From Agrobacterium tumefaciens (GTDB lineage Bacteria > Pseudomonadota > Alphaproteobacteria > Rhizobiales > Rhizobiaceae): a stretch of 64,000 nt of DNA. The notes below the pieces were generated by a model. That model was not told the DNA's origin. It worked only from the letters and a program-made list of their open reading frames with translations, and made no database searches. Below are positions 26,604-35,021 of the stretch, in pieces; positions within the stretch are counted from its first letter, which is position 1, and every line of letters starts with the position of its first letter. The position numbers and the translations under genes are program-made. Where the stretch lies: contig NZ_WJOK01000014.1 of assembly GCF_009649785.1 (NCBI RefSeq), positions 89,613 through 153,612 of the forward strand. Direction: 5' to 3'.

Positions 26604-28037
26604 ATGACAATCGCAGCCCCCTCCTCCGACATCCTCGACCGCTTCACTGCCATTGTCGGCGAAAAAAACGCGGTGCGCGACGCTGTGGAAATGGCGCCGC
26701 GTCTTGTGGAAAATCGCGGGCTTTACCATGGTGCGTCACCGCTGCTGCTCAAGCCCGGCACTGTCGAGGAGGTTGCAGCCATCCTGAAGCTCGCCAGCGA
26801 GACCGGCACGCCCATCGTGCCGCAGACCGGCAATACTGGCCTTGTGGGTGGCCAGACGCCGCGTGCTGACGGAACCGACATCATCCTCTCGCTCGAGCGC
26901 ATGAACCGTATCCGCGACATCGATCCGGTCGCCAACACCATCGTTGCGGATGCCGGTTGCATTCTCGACGACATTCACAAGGCCGCATCGACCGTGGAGC
27001 GGATGTTCCCGCTGTCGCTCGGTTCGCAGGGCTCGTGCCGCATCGGCGGTAATCTGGCCACCAATGCCGGCGGCACGGCAGTTCTCGCTTATGGCAATAT
27101 GCGCCAGCTTTGCCTGGGGCTTGAAGTGGTGCTGCCAACAGGTGAAATCTGGGACGGGCTTCGCCGGCTGAAAAAGGACAATACGGGTTACGATCTGCGC
27201 GATCTCTTCATCGGTTCGGAAGGCACGCTCGGCGTTATCACCGGTGCGGTGCTGAAGCTTTTCCCCGTGCCGCTCGGCCATCAGGTGGGTTTTGCCGGTC
27301 TTCGATCCACTGAGGACGCGTTGAAGCTGTTCGAAATGGCCTCAAACCTCTGCGGCACGGCGCTGACCGGTTTTGAGCTGATGCCGCGCATCGGCGTGGA
27401 ATTCACCGCCAAACATATTCCCGGCGTGCGCGATCCGCTACAAACGCCGCATGACTGGTACGCGCTCATCGATATCTCCACCTCCGATTCGGCTGAGACG
27501 GCTGAAACAATGATGCAATCGCTGTTGGACCGCGGTTTTTCCGCTGGGCTCGTCGAGGATGCGGTGATCGCTTCATCGGAAGCGCAGCGTCAGGCGCTCT
27601 GGCATATGCGCGAAAGCATGTCGGATGCGCAAAAGCCGGAAGGCGGCTCTATCAAACACGACGTTTCCGTTCCGGTGTCGAAGATACCGGAATTCATGGC
27701 AACGGCGGAAAAGGCCGTTCTTGCCGCCATTCCCGGCGCCCGCGTCTGCGCCTTCGGCCATCTGGGCGATGGCAACATCCACTACAATATTTCCCAGCCG
27801 GTTGGTGCGGACAAAGCTGAATTCATCGGTCGCTGGCGGGATATGAACGAGATCGTGCACGGCATCGTACTGTCGCTCGGCGGCTCGATTTCGGCCGAAC
27901 ATGGCATCGGCCAGTTGAAGCGCGACGAACTGGCCGCGATCAGGCCTGGCATTGAAATGGACCTGATGCGACGCATCAAACACGCCTTTGACCCCGCGGG
28001 CATCATGAACCCCGGCAAGGTGATCACCGCCCGCTAG
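26604..28037 (+). CDS. FAD-linked 2-hydroxyacid dehydrogenase (D-2-hydroxyglutarate/lactate type)
   Basis: A 477-residue VAO/PCMH-fold flavoprotein. The FAD-binding domain has PQTGNTGLVGGQTP (~72) and a GSQGSCRIGGNLATNAGG segment (~138); the C-terminal FAD-linked oxidase domain ends with AEHGIGQLKRDEL (~430) and NPGKV. The family includes D-2-hydroxyglutarate, D-lactate and glycolate dehydrogenases, which pass electrons to quinones or ETF. The exact substrate is not determined. Downstream of sua5. Confidence 0.85.
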   Translation: MTIAAPSSDILDRFTAIVGEKNAVRDAVEMAPRLVENRGLYHGASPLLLKPGTVEEVAAILKLASETGTPIVPQTGNTGLVGGQTPRADGTDIILSLERMNRIRDIDPVANTIVADAGCILDDIHKAASTVERMFPLSLGSQGSCRIGGNLATNAGGTAVLAYGNMRQLCLGLEVVLPTGEIWDGLRRLKKDNTGYDLRDLFIGSEGTLGVITGAVLKLFPVPLGHQVGFAGLRSTEDALKLFEMASNLCGTALTGFELMPRIGVEFTAKHIPGVRDPLQTPHDWYALIDISTSDSAETAETMMQSLLDRGFSAGLVEDAVIASSEAQRQALWHMRESMSDAQKPEGGSIKHDVSVPVSKIPEFMATAEKAVLAAIPGARVCAFGHLGDGNIHYNISQPVGADKAEFIGRWRDMNEIVHGIVLSLGGSISAEHGIGQLKRDELAAIRPGIEMDLMRRIKHAFDPAGIMNPGKVITAR

Positions 28038-28064
28038 GGACAGCAGCTTCATCATCGTTGCATG

Positions 28065-28583
28065 TTAGTTGGAAGTTCTCGCCGTCCAGGCGGGAACCAG
28101 TTCCGCATTCAGGCGGCGCGGCTTTTGCGCGTGCACGAGCTGTGTCAGGCCCATGCCGGATTTTGCGATCGCCACCGCATGTTTCTTCGGCATCAGGTAG
28201 CCGCATTCCAAGGGAGGACGGCGGCGCACTATCCGGCTGAAAAAGGGCCGCTTGTGATACCGGGACGGCGAGAAACGCGCGGGCTCGGCACAGACAGCCA
28301 CATATTCGAGAATCTCTTCGATCCAGCCGCTCTGCGGACGCGCACCCGGTTCGACCAGCAGGATCCAATGCCCGCGCGCCGAGCGCATGACATCCTCAAT
28401 ATCCCACTGCGCATAAAAACGGCAGCCAGCGGCATCGGCGACGCGCGACGATCCATCGCGCGAACCGTGATCGAGGATCACAACGTCGCTTACCAGCCCT
28501 TCCACGGCCCCGGTTACAAGCGCAGACAGCGTATGCGCCAGTTCCGGTTCCTGATCCCGGCATTCCATTATGACTGTCAACAT
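28065..28583 (-). CDS. Small glycosyltransferase family 2-like protein
   Basis: A ~172-residue protein resembling the N-terminal half of a GT-A glycosyltransferase: VIMECRDQEPELAHTLSAL, then VVILDHGSRDGSS in place of the usual DDxS-type motif, and an HWILLVEPGARPQ segment at the DxD region, which lacks a clear DxD. It may be non-catalytic. The ATG at 28583 or the ATG two codons upstream is possible. Convergent with the FAD oxidoreductase gene and divergent from the radical SAM gene. Confidence 0.6.
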   Translation of the reverse strand: MLTVIMECRDQEPELAHTLSALVTGAVEGLVSDVVILDHGSRDGSSRVADAAGCRFYAQWDIEDVMRSARGHWILLVEPGARPQSGWIEEILEYVAVCAEPARFSPSRYHKRPFFSRIVRRRPPLECGYLMPKKHAVAIAKSGMGLTQLVHAQKPRRLNAELVPAWTARTSN

Positions 28584-28739
28584 ATGCATAGCTCTAACGC
28601 ATCGCACAATAAATTGCCACTGCGCTGGATGTCAGAAAATCCGCGACCGTTCAGGCTTAACTCTAACCCACCTTCAGGTGGGATTGACACAAACAGGACC
28701 CCGGCCGCGGGTCGGCCAGCTATCGATTTTGCATTTTTT

Positions 28740-28754
28740 GTTCTTGTAATGTTC
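28740..28754. promoter_or_regulatory. Candidate LexA (SOS) box upstream of the radical SAM gene
   Basis: GTTC-TTGTAAT-GTTC exactly matches the alphaproteobacterial LexA site GTTC-N7-GTTC. It lies 117 bases before the radical SAM start, in the divergent region shared with the glycosyltransferase-like gene. Unlike the other candidate in this window the spacer is not homopolymeric, so it is the stronger of the two. Confidence 0.7.
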
Positions 28755-28871
28755 TCATTTTTGCGGTAGGAATTTAATCATTCGAAGAGGCAATGAAACG
28801 CCGGTTCGAGTGGAAACGGTTTAGGGCGTTGGCTTGCCTTGAGAGGCGTGCGGCACCCTGGGAGCATCCAG

Positions 28872-30029
28872 ATGAGAGACCATACGCTTTCGGGGCAGGC
28901 TGCTTTCCAGCCGAGCCATACGCCTGACATTGCCAATGCGTTGGCCGATGCGTCGGGCCTGCGCATCGAGATCGACCGTCGTCGCGGGCGTGGTGCCGGA
29001 CTTAACCCGGGTGGGCGCTTTGAGGCCCTGCAGCGGGAGGTTTTCGACGATGGCTGGCAGACCCTCGAGGAGCTGCCGGAGTTCCGCACCGAAGTGCAGG
29101 TGGAAAAGCCGCGCAGCATCATCAGCCGCAACGAATCGCCTGACATCCCTTTCGACCGTTCCATCAATCCCTATCGCGGCTGCGAACATGGCTGCATCTA
29201 CTGTTTCGCCCGTCCGACGCACAGCTATATGGGGCTCTCTGCGGGGCTGGATTTCGAGGCGAAGCTTTTCGCCAAGCCGGATGCGGCAAAGCTGCTCGAA
29301 AGGGAGCTGGCGAAGCCCGGCTACAAGCCGCGCGTCATTGCCATCGGCACCAATACCGACCCCTACCAGCCGATCGAGCGCGAATGGCGGATCATGCGGC
29401 AGATACTGGAAGTGCTGGCAAAGGCCGACCATCCCGTCGCCATCGTCACCAAATCGGCCCTGATCAAGCGGGATATCGATATTCTCGCGCCCATGGCCAA
29501 GAAAGGTCTCGTCAAGGTTGGTATTTCCGTGACGACGCTGGACCGCAAGCTGGCACGCAGCATGGAACCGCGCGCCGCCACGCCCGAAAAGCGGCTGGAA
29601 GCGGTCAAGGCGCTGACGGATGCCGGCATTCCCGTGGCGGTGATGATGGCACCTGTCATTCCCGCACTCAACGATCATGAGATCGAACGCATTCTCGAAG
29701 CCGGCAAGGCCGCTGGCGCAACGGAGGCCTCCTATGTGCTGCTGCGCCTGCCGCTGGAGGTCAGCCCCCTCTTCCGCGACTGGCTGCTGCGCAACTATCC
29801 GGACCGCTACCGGCATGTCATGTCGCTGGTGCGCTCCATGCGCGACGGCAAGGATTACGATGCGGAATTCGGAAAACGCATGAAGGGTGCTGGTCCCTAT
29901 GCATGGCAGATCGGCAGGCGTTTCGAAATGGCGACGAAACGGCTTGGCCTCATCCGCCGCGGCATTAACCTGCGCGACGATATCTTCGTGCCGCCGGGAG
30001 GTGCCGGCGTGCAATTGTCGCTGCTTTGA
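28872..30029 (+). CDS. PA0069 family radical SAM protein (spore photoproduct lyase-like)
   Basis: A 385-residue radical SAM enzyme. C104-x3-C108-x2-C111 in CEHGCIYC binds the [4Fe-4S] cluster that cleaves S-adenosylmethionine. The domain resembles spore photoproduct lyase, which repairs UV thymine dimers, and the PA0069 subfamily is uncharacterised. The ATG is preceded by GGGAG. The upstream LexA-type box supports a DNA-damage role. A GC-rich hairpin CCCACC-TTCA-GGTGGG at 28667-28682 also lies in the leader region. Confidence 0.85.
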   Translation: MRDHTLSGQAAFQPSHTPDIANALADASGLRIEIDRRRGRGAGLNPGGRFEALQREVFDDGWQTLEELPEFRTEVQVEKPRSIISRNESPDIPFDRSINPYRGCEHGCIYCFARPTHSYMGLSAGLDFEAKLFAKPDAAKLLERELAKPGYKPRVIAIGTNTDPYQPIEREWRIMRQILEVLAKADHPVAIVTKSALIKRDIDILAPMAKKGLVKVGISVTTLDRKLARSMEPRAATPEKRLEAVKALTDAGIPVAVMMAPVIPALNDHEIERILEAGKAAGATEASYVLLRLPLEVSPLFRDWLLRNYPDRYRHVMSLVRSMRDGKDYDAEFGKRMKGAGPYAWQIGRRFEMATKRLGLIRRGINLRDDIFVPPGGAGVQLSLL

Positions 30030-30365
30030 AAATATGAGGCCCGCTTGGCCGATCGAAGGCGCATTACGATGCGCGCAACGATACCCAGCGGTGCAGACAC
30101 ATAAGGAGTGGCAGCCCTTTCCTGTTGACGGGGCCATGCTCTTGACGAAATGCCCGGCGGGTTTCCCTGGCCCGTCGGACATCACCCCCGGAACCCGCCG
30201 CCTCGCGTGCGATCGTTTTTCCTCCGCCGCCCCGTTGGAGGATCAAAGGTCATGACGACCTAAGGGGCACGGTTGGCCACGCCCCTTGACCCGGCTGGCC
30301 GCGCCCGTCATCGCCCGCTTCCGGGGGCTTGCAGGAGATCGGGTGTGTGTGCAAGTTTCTGCCGC
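30030..30365. other. Intergenic region before rnhB
   Basis: No gene is convincing here. A hairpin GGGGC / GCCCC occurs around 30264-30290. I found no tRNA, riboswitch or repeat. Confidence 0.4.
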
Positions 30366-31019
30366 ATGAAACGCCGCACCACACCCGATTCTCCTGCCCT
30401 CTTTGATCTCGCCGATACGGGCCCCGATTTCTCCTTCGAACTTGAAGCGAGGAAGAAGGGGCTTTGGCCCGTGGCCGGCACGGATGAGGCAGGCCGGGGG
30501 CCTCTCGCGGGACCAGTGGTTGCGGCAGCTGTCATTCTCGATCCCGACAATATTCCTGGTGGTCTTGACGATTCCAAGAAACTGACCAAGCTGAAACGGG
30601 AAAGCCTGTTTCTGCAAATCATGGAAACATCGATCGTTTCCGTCGCCTCCTCCGGCCCCGGCCTTATCGACACCATGAATATCCTGCGCGCCAGCCTCGA
30701 CGCGATGCGTCGCGCCGTACTCGGCCTCGAAATTTCCCCAGCCCTCGTGCTGGCAGATGGCCGCGACAAGCCGCCGGGCATCACCTGCGAGTCGAAGGCC
30801 GTCATCAAGGGCGATTCCCGCTCCCTCTCAATCGCCGCCGCTTCGATCATCGCCAAGGTGACCCGTGACCGGATGATGGAACGGGCCGGTGTAGTGCACA
30901 GCTCCTATGGTTTCGAAGGCCATGCGGGTTACGGCACACCAGCCCACCTGCGCGCTATAGAAAGCCATGGGCCCTGCCCGCTGCACCGGATGAGTTTCAG
31001 GCCGCTGAAGCAGGACTGA
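30366..31019 (+). CDS. rnhB: Ribonuclease HII
   Basis: Cleaves RNA in RNA/DNA hybrids and incises misincorporated ribonucleotides. The 217-residue protein has the catalytic [13 protein letters not shown] motif, the second acidic VLADGRDKP segment, and the C-terminal [18 protein letters not shown] pattern typical of RNase HII. The ATG at 30366 gives the usual family length; longer frames add unconserved sequence. Confidence 0.95.
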   Translation: MKRRTTPDSPALFDLADTGPDFSFELEARKKGLWPVAGTDEAGRGPLAGPVVAAAVILDPDNIPGGLDDSKKLTKLKRESLFLQIMETSIVSVASSGPGLIDTMNILRASLDAMRRAVLGLEISPALVLADGRDKPPGITCESKAVIKGDSRSLSIAAASIIAKVTRDRMMERAGVVHSSYGFEGHAGYGTPAHLRAIESHGPCPLHRMSFRPLKQD

Positions 31020-31165
31020 TCGAAAACCACGATCCTGAAGCGGAGAATGCGGTCTCGCCCGGGATTTCAGCGCCCTGCCATGAGGTGACGATCTCCGTCT
31101 CCACTGGTAGAATTCTATCTCAATGCGTGGACTTGACGGGCTTTGGGAGAAGAGATTTGGATTTC

Positions 31166-31846
31166 ATGAAACTGTTGAAGTCGCTCGAAGAACTTCTCTA
31201 CGAGCTGGTTTCATGGCTCCTCTTCTATCCGCTGACAATGTGGCGATCGGTCGTCGCACCGCTCAGCATGATGCGCTACGCCGATAGCGAACTCGCGGAT
31301 CGGCTTGAGGACCAGTATGACGACACACTGAGTCCGCCCCTCTTCCTCCTGATCACTCTGCTATTTTCGCAGGGGCTCTCCGCTTCCCTTCCGACCATTT
31401 ACGATCCCGCATTGGCCGCCCGGGAGCTTGGTTCGGGTTCGAACCTGCTCATAGCGCGTGGCGTTATATTCGGGATTTATCCGCTGTGTATGGCCGTCAC
31501 GCTTCTGCGGTGGAAACGGGTGAGGATCACGCGAAACTCCCTGCGTCCGCCGTTCTTCAGCCAATGTTACGTGGCTGCGCCGTTTACATTTGTCCTGGTT
31601 CTGGGTTTCGATTTTGCATCCATGCCTCTGGAACATGGCCTTACGTTAGGGCTCGCCATTATCGCGCTCGCCACGATCTGGTATGCGCAGGCTCAGATAA
31701 GATGGCTGATGCAGGATCTCGGCTTGGGCATCGCGAAAGCAGGCCTGGCTTTCAGTGGCGCATTTCTGGTTGCCACCGCGGCAGCTTTTGTACTGGCGGT
31801 GCTGATAGCGCTCGAGGCCAAGACAATCTATCCCGCGATCACTTAA
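31166..31846 (+). CDS. Polytopic membrane protein of unknown function
   Basis: A 226-residue protein with about five or six hydrophobic segments (ELVSWLLFYPLTMW; LFLLITLLFSQGLSASL; ARGVIFGIYPLCMAVTLL; YVAAPFTFVLVLGF; LGLAIIALATIWYAQA; AGLAFSGAFLVATAAAFVLAVLIAL). The N-terminal segment resembles small permease-like proteins; I do not recognise a characterised family. The start is chosen at MKLLKSLEELL, preceded by GGGAGAAGAG. Role unknown; it stands alone between rnhB and the atp operon. Confidence 0.65.
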   Translation: MKLLKSLEELLYELVSWLLFYPLTMWRSVVAPLSMMRYADSELADRLEDQYDDTLSPPLFLLITLLFSQGLSASLPTIYDPALAARELGSGSNLLIARGVIFGIYPLCMAVTLLRWKRVRITRNSLRPPFFSQCYVAAPFTFVLVLGFDFASMPLEHGLTLGLAIIALATIWYAQAQIRWLMQDLGLGIAKAGLAFSGAFLVATAAAFVLAVLIALEAKTIYPAIT

Positions 31847-32011
31847 CAAGCCTCGACAAATTGGCAGCCACGAATTGCCGGCCAGCATCCAGTCCACAAA
31901 GCCGATGCTTTTTCTCCAAAGGTCGACAGACATCGATAGACACGCTGCAAGCCGGCACCACAGTGTGCAACCGCGAGCTTGCCAACACCGCCCGTGGTTG
32001 AGGCATAAAAC

Positions 32012-32046
32012 AAAAAACCCCTCGCGGCGGGTGCCGGAGGGGTTTT
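32012..32046 (-). terminator. Bidirectional rho-independent terminator at the end of the atp operon
   Basis: AAAACCCCTC pairs with GAGGGGTTTT around a 13-base GC-rich loop. On the minus strand the stem is followed by TTTTTTG, ending the atpIBEF'F transcript 19 bases past atpF. T-runs flank both sides, so it can also stop plus-strand transcription. Confidence 0.85.
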
Positions 32047-32064
32047 GAATAGCCCGAGATGAAC

Positions 32065-32550
32065 TTAGTTCAGCTTCGACTTCACTTCGCCAATGGTGTT
32101 GGCGAAAAGTTTGGCCTTTGCGGCAGCGGTGGTCTTTTCGGCAATGAGCTTCTCGGAAGCTGCAATGGCGATGTCCACGGCGGCGGCACGAACGGCGCCG
32201 ATGGCGTCTTCTTCGGCCTGCTTGATCTTCTGTTCCGACAGGGCCGTGCGGCGGACGACGAATTCTTCCGTCTTCTGCTTGGCTTCGGCGGTCAGGGCGG
32301 CCGCTTCGCGTTCGGCAGCGGCAACGATGCCGGCTGCTTCAGCTTCGGCTTCCTTGCGCTTGCGCTGGTATTCGGCCAGCAGGTGCTGTGCCTCTTCGCG
32401 CAGACGCTTGGCTTCGGCCAGTTCGTCCTGAATGTTCTGTGCGCGCTCGTCCAGGGACTTGGAGAGCATGCCCGGAACCTTGAGATAGGCGATCAGGACG
32501 AAGAAAAGGACAAGACCGACAAGAGCGAAAAATGATGCATCAAACGCCAT
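32065..32550 (-). CDS. atpF: ATP synthase Fo subunit b
   Basis: The 161-residue b subunit has one N-terminal transmembrane helix (SFFALVGLVLFFVLIAYL) and then a long charged helix (AQNIQDELAEAKRLREEAQHLLAEYQRKRKEAEAE region) that forms the peripheral stalk linking Fo to F1. It is the last gene of the Fo operon and lies one base after atpF'. Alphaproteobacteria of this group have two divergent b-type subunits. Confidence 0.95.
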   Translation of the reverse strand: MAFDASFFALVGLVLFFVLIAYLKVPGMLSKSLDERAQNIQDELAEAKRLREEAQHLLAEYQRKRKEAEAEAAGIVAAAEREAAALTAEAKQKTEEFVVRRTALSEQKIKQAEEDAIGAVRAAAVDIAIAASEKLIAEKTTAAAKAKLFANTIGEVKSKLN

Positions 32551-32551
32551 A

Positions 32552-33193
32552 TCAGGCTCCCTTCACAGTCGAAGCGGCTGCAATGGCGGCCTTGACGTCG
32601 GCATCCTTGACCTTGGCGCCAACCAGCTGGTCAACGATTGCGGTCGCGGTTTCCTCGGCAATGGCGCCGACATCCGCGAATGCCTGATCCCTGATACCCG
32701 CAATGCGCTTTTCGGCGGCGGCAAGCTTCTCGGCAAGTCCGGCTTCGATAGCGACGCGGTCGGCATCGGCTTTCGCCTTGGCGGCGTCACGTGCCGCGGA
32801 GCCTATCGAGCTTGCCTTGGCGCGGGCTGCCGCGAGTTCTTTTTCATAGGTTTCGACGGCTGCGTCGGCTTCGCTTTTCAGCCGTGCCGCTTCATCGAGA
32901 TCCTGTGCAATGCGCCCATGACGGTTTTCAAGAATGCCGCCGACGCGAGGAACGATGACCTTCTGCATGAGCAGGTAGAAAAGGCCGAACGTGATCGCCA
33001 GCCACAGGACCTGCGATGCATAAGTAGACTGGTCGAACGGCGGGAAAACGCCGGAAGCACCGTGTTCGGCGCCGTGCGCTACACCGGTTTCCGTGTGCGT
33101 GGCTTCCGGTTGCGGCTGGCCGACAGCCGGAGTTTCCGTATGCGTTTCACCTACGGTCGGTGCTGACTGGGCATAAGCCTCGGTCACGAACAT
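32552..33193 (-). CDS. atpG: ATP synthase Fo subunit b'
   Basis: A 213-residue b' subunit with an N-terminal acidic/threonine/histidine-rich segment, one transmembrane helix ([19 protein letters not shown], ~60-78), and an alanine/lysine/glutamate-rich coiled helix ending in [17 protein letters not shown]. The ATG at 33193 follows GGAGG; a GTG three codons earlier is too close to it. Pairs with the b subunit in the stator stalk. Sometimes labelled atpF2. Confidence 0.93.
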   Translation of the reverse strand: MFVTEAYAQSAPTVGETHTETPAVGQPQPEATHTETGVAHGAEHGASGVFPPFDQSTYASQVLWLAITFGLFYLLMQKVIVPRVGGILENRHGRIAQDLDEAARLKSEADAAVETYEKELAAARAKASSIGSAARDAAKAKADADRVAIEAGLAEKLAAAEKRIAGIRDQAFADVGAIAEETATAIVDQLVGAKVKDADVKAAIAAASTVKGA

Positions 33194-33274
33194 GCTCACC
33201 TCCAGGGGGACTGCAAATGCGAAGGATCACGGCACGCAATTTGCGCGAGCCGTGATCCAGACCTGATGCCGTTA

Positions 33275-33502
33275 TTAGACAGCGAACAGGAGAAGGAGAG
33301 CTACGAGCAGCGAGAAGATGCCCAGAGCTTCCGTAACGGCGAAGCCGAATACCAGACGGCCGAACTGGCTGTCGGCAGCAGAGGGGTTGCGCAGTGCGCC
33401 GGAGAGGTAATCACCGAAGATACGGCCGAGTGCGAGGGACGTACCAGCCATGCCGAGGCATGCGAGACCTGCGCCGATGTACTTTGCTGCTTCCGCTTCC
33501 AT
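33275..33502 (-). CDS. atpE: ATP synthase Fo subunit c
   Basis: The 75-residue proteolipid that forms the rotating c-ring. It has two hydrophobic hairpin helices with the polar loop RNPSAADSQFG. The essential proton-carrying carboxylate is E58 in FGFAVTEALGIF. The helix 1 glycine pattern IGAGLACLGMAGTSL is typical. Between atpB and atpF'. Confidence 0.97.
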   Translation of the reverse strand: MEAEAAKYIGAGLACLGMAGTSLALGRIFGDYLSGALRNPSAADSQFGRLVFGFAVTEALGIFSLLVALLLLFAV

Positions 33503-33575
33503 GTGAGACTCCTTGAGATATTGGTTGTTGCGGCTATCTTTTGGCGCCCGTTGCCGGGGCCAGCGACTTTACTTC

Positions 33576-34325
33576 TCAGTGACCACCATGCACGGCGTCG
33601 TTCAGGTACATGCAAGTCAGTACCGCGAACACATAAGCCTGCAGGAAGGCAACGAGAAATTCGAGAGCGGTCATTGCGACCGTCATGATGAGAGGCAGGA
33701 CTGCACCGCCGATACCGAGCGCGCCGAGCGCACCCATGGAGGCGACGAAGCCTGCGAAAACCTTGAGCGTGATGTGGCCAGCCAGCATGTTCGCGAAGAG
33801 ACGAACGGAAAGGCTGATCGGACGCGACAGGAACGAAATCATTTCAATTGACGCGACAAGCGGCAAAAGCGCCTTCGGCACGCCAGAAGGTGCGAAGATG
33901 CCGAAGAAATGCAGACCGTGCTTGTAGAAACCGTAAACGACGACCGTGCCGATGACGAGGCAGGCAAGCGCGAAGGTGACGATGATCTGGCTGGTGACCG
34001 TGAAGAAATACGGGAACATGCCGAGAAGGTTCGCAGTCAGCACGAACATGAACAGCGAGAATACGAATGGGAAGAACACCATGCCCTTTTTGCCGGCGCC
34101 TTCGCGCAGCATGGAGGCGATGAATTCATAGGACATTTCAGCAACGGACTGCATGCGGGTCGGGATCAGACCGCGGCTCGACGTTGCGAAATAAAGGAAA
34201 CCGGAAGCGGCGGCCACGGTCGCGACCATGAAAAGCGACGCATTGGTGAAGGAAAAATCGACGCCGCCAATTTCGATCGGAATGATCGGCTGCACCAAGA
34301 ACTGATGGGTCGGATCGTTTGCCAC
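33576..34325 (-). CDS. atpB: ATP synthase Fo subunit a
   Basis: The 249-residue membrane subunit that forms the proton half-channels next to the c-ring. It has several hydrophobic helices and the invariant arginine in the [14 protein letters not shown] segment. It starts at GTG, preceded by AGAGGG; no better ATG is nearby. Second gene of the operon, 60 bases after atpI. Confidence 0.96.
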   Translation of the reverse strand: MANDPTHQFLVQPIIPIEIGGVDFSFTNASLFMVATVAAASGFLYFATSSRGLIPTRMQSVAEMSYEFIASMLREGAGKKGMVFFPFVFSLFMFVLTANLLGMFPYFFTVTSQIIVTFALACLVIGTVVVYGFYKHGLHFFGIFAPSGVPKALLPLVASIEMISFLSRPISLSVRLFANMLAGHITLKVFAGFVASMGALGALGIGGAVLPLIMTVAMTALEFLVAFLQAYVFAVLTCMYLNDAVHGGH

Positions 34326-34385
34326 CGGCTGCCCTCTTTACCTGTCGCCGCTCACGGCGGCATCTCAACTGCAAGAAAAAACAGC

Positions 34386-34751
34386 TTAAACGCCGTCTTT
34401 TCCACCCTCGTCTCGCTTGTCGGCTCTCTCAAGCAGCGGCGGCTTTGCCACCGCGCCCGTGGAGCGCAACACATTCAATACGCCTGCGCAGAAACCGAGA
34501 AGAAGAAGAACGATCATCCCCCACGGCGTCGTGCCGACAAAATAGTCCAGAAGATAACCCAGCATAGCGCCGACCACGATGGCCGAAATGAACTCCGATG
34601 AGAGCTTCACCGCCATCGCAAAGCCTTTCCGGCTTTCCGCGGCATTGGTCTCCGCCCTCACTTCCGCCTCATCCTCCGCCTTCACCTTTGCCAACTCTTC
34701 GGCAAGGCGCTTGCGACGCTCGTCCAGACTATCGTCACGGTTGCCAGTCAT
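34386..34751 (-). CDS. atpI: ATP synthase protein I
   Basis: A 121-residue AtpI: an acidic/basic coiled N-terminal segment (SLDERRKRLAEELAKVKAEDEAE) followed by two transmembrane helices with FISAIVVGAMLGYLLDYFVGTTPWGMIVLLLLG. AtpI assists c-ring assembly and possibly Mg2+ uptake. It is the first gene of the Fo operon. A sigma70-type promoter lies about 106 bases upstream. Confidence 0.92.
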   Translation of the reverse strand: MTGNRDDSLDERRKRLAEELAKVKAEDEAEVRAETNAAESRKGFAMAVKLSSEFISAIVVGAMLGYLLDYFVGTTPWGMIVLLLLGFCAGVLNVLRSTGAVAKPPLLERADKRDEGGKDGV

Positions 34752-34856
34752 CTTAAAATCCCACCCATTTTCTCCGTTCCAGCCATGCCAGAACCCTTTG
34801 GAGTTGTAAACGGTGACGGATTAAGCCTGTTCCAGCCCGCTCTGAAGTCGCGCGCA

Positions 34857-34885
34857 ACATAGTTTTAGGGGCTTCGCTAGTCAAG
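34857..34885 (-). promoter_or_regulatory. Promoter of the atpI operon
   Basis: On the minus strand CTTGAC, a 17-base spacer, then CTATGT, one mismatch from the alphaproteobacterial CTTGAC-N17-CTATAT housekeeping consensus. A GCTTCGC/GCGAAGC inverted repeat (34871-34877 and 34892-34898) brackets the -35 element. Confidence 0.7.
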
Positions 34886-35021
34886 GCACTGGCGAAGCTT
34901 GTTTTTTGACAAATTAAATATTTAAAAACAAAGGCTTAACGCCAAATCGCCGTTTGTCGACGATGTTTCCCCCGGGAATCGGCATTTTTGACACGCAAAT
35001 TGCGACAAATTGGCGGTGGTA

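Noticed and set aside
33193..33199. GTG at 33199 as start of atpF'
   Set aside because: The GGAGG site lies only one or two bases before it, whereas spacing to the ATG at 33193 is normal.
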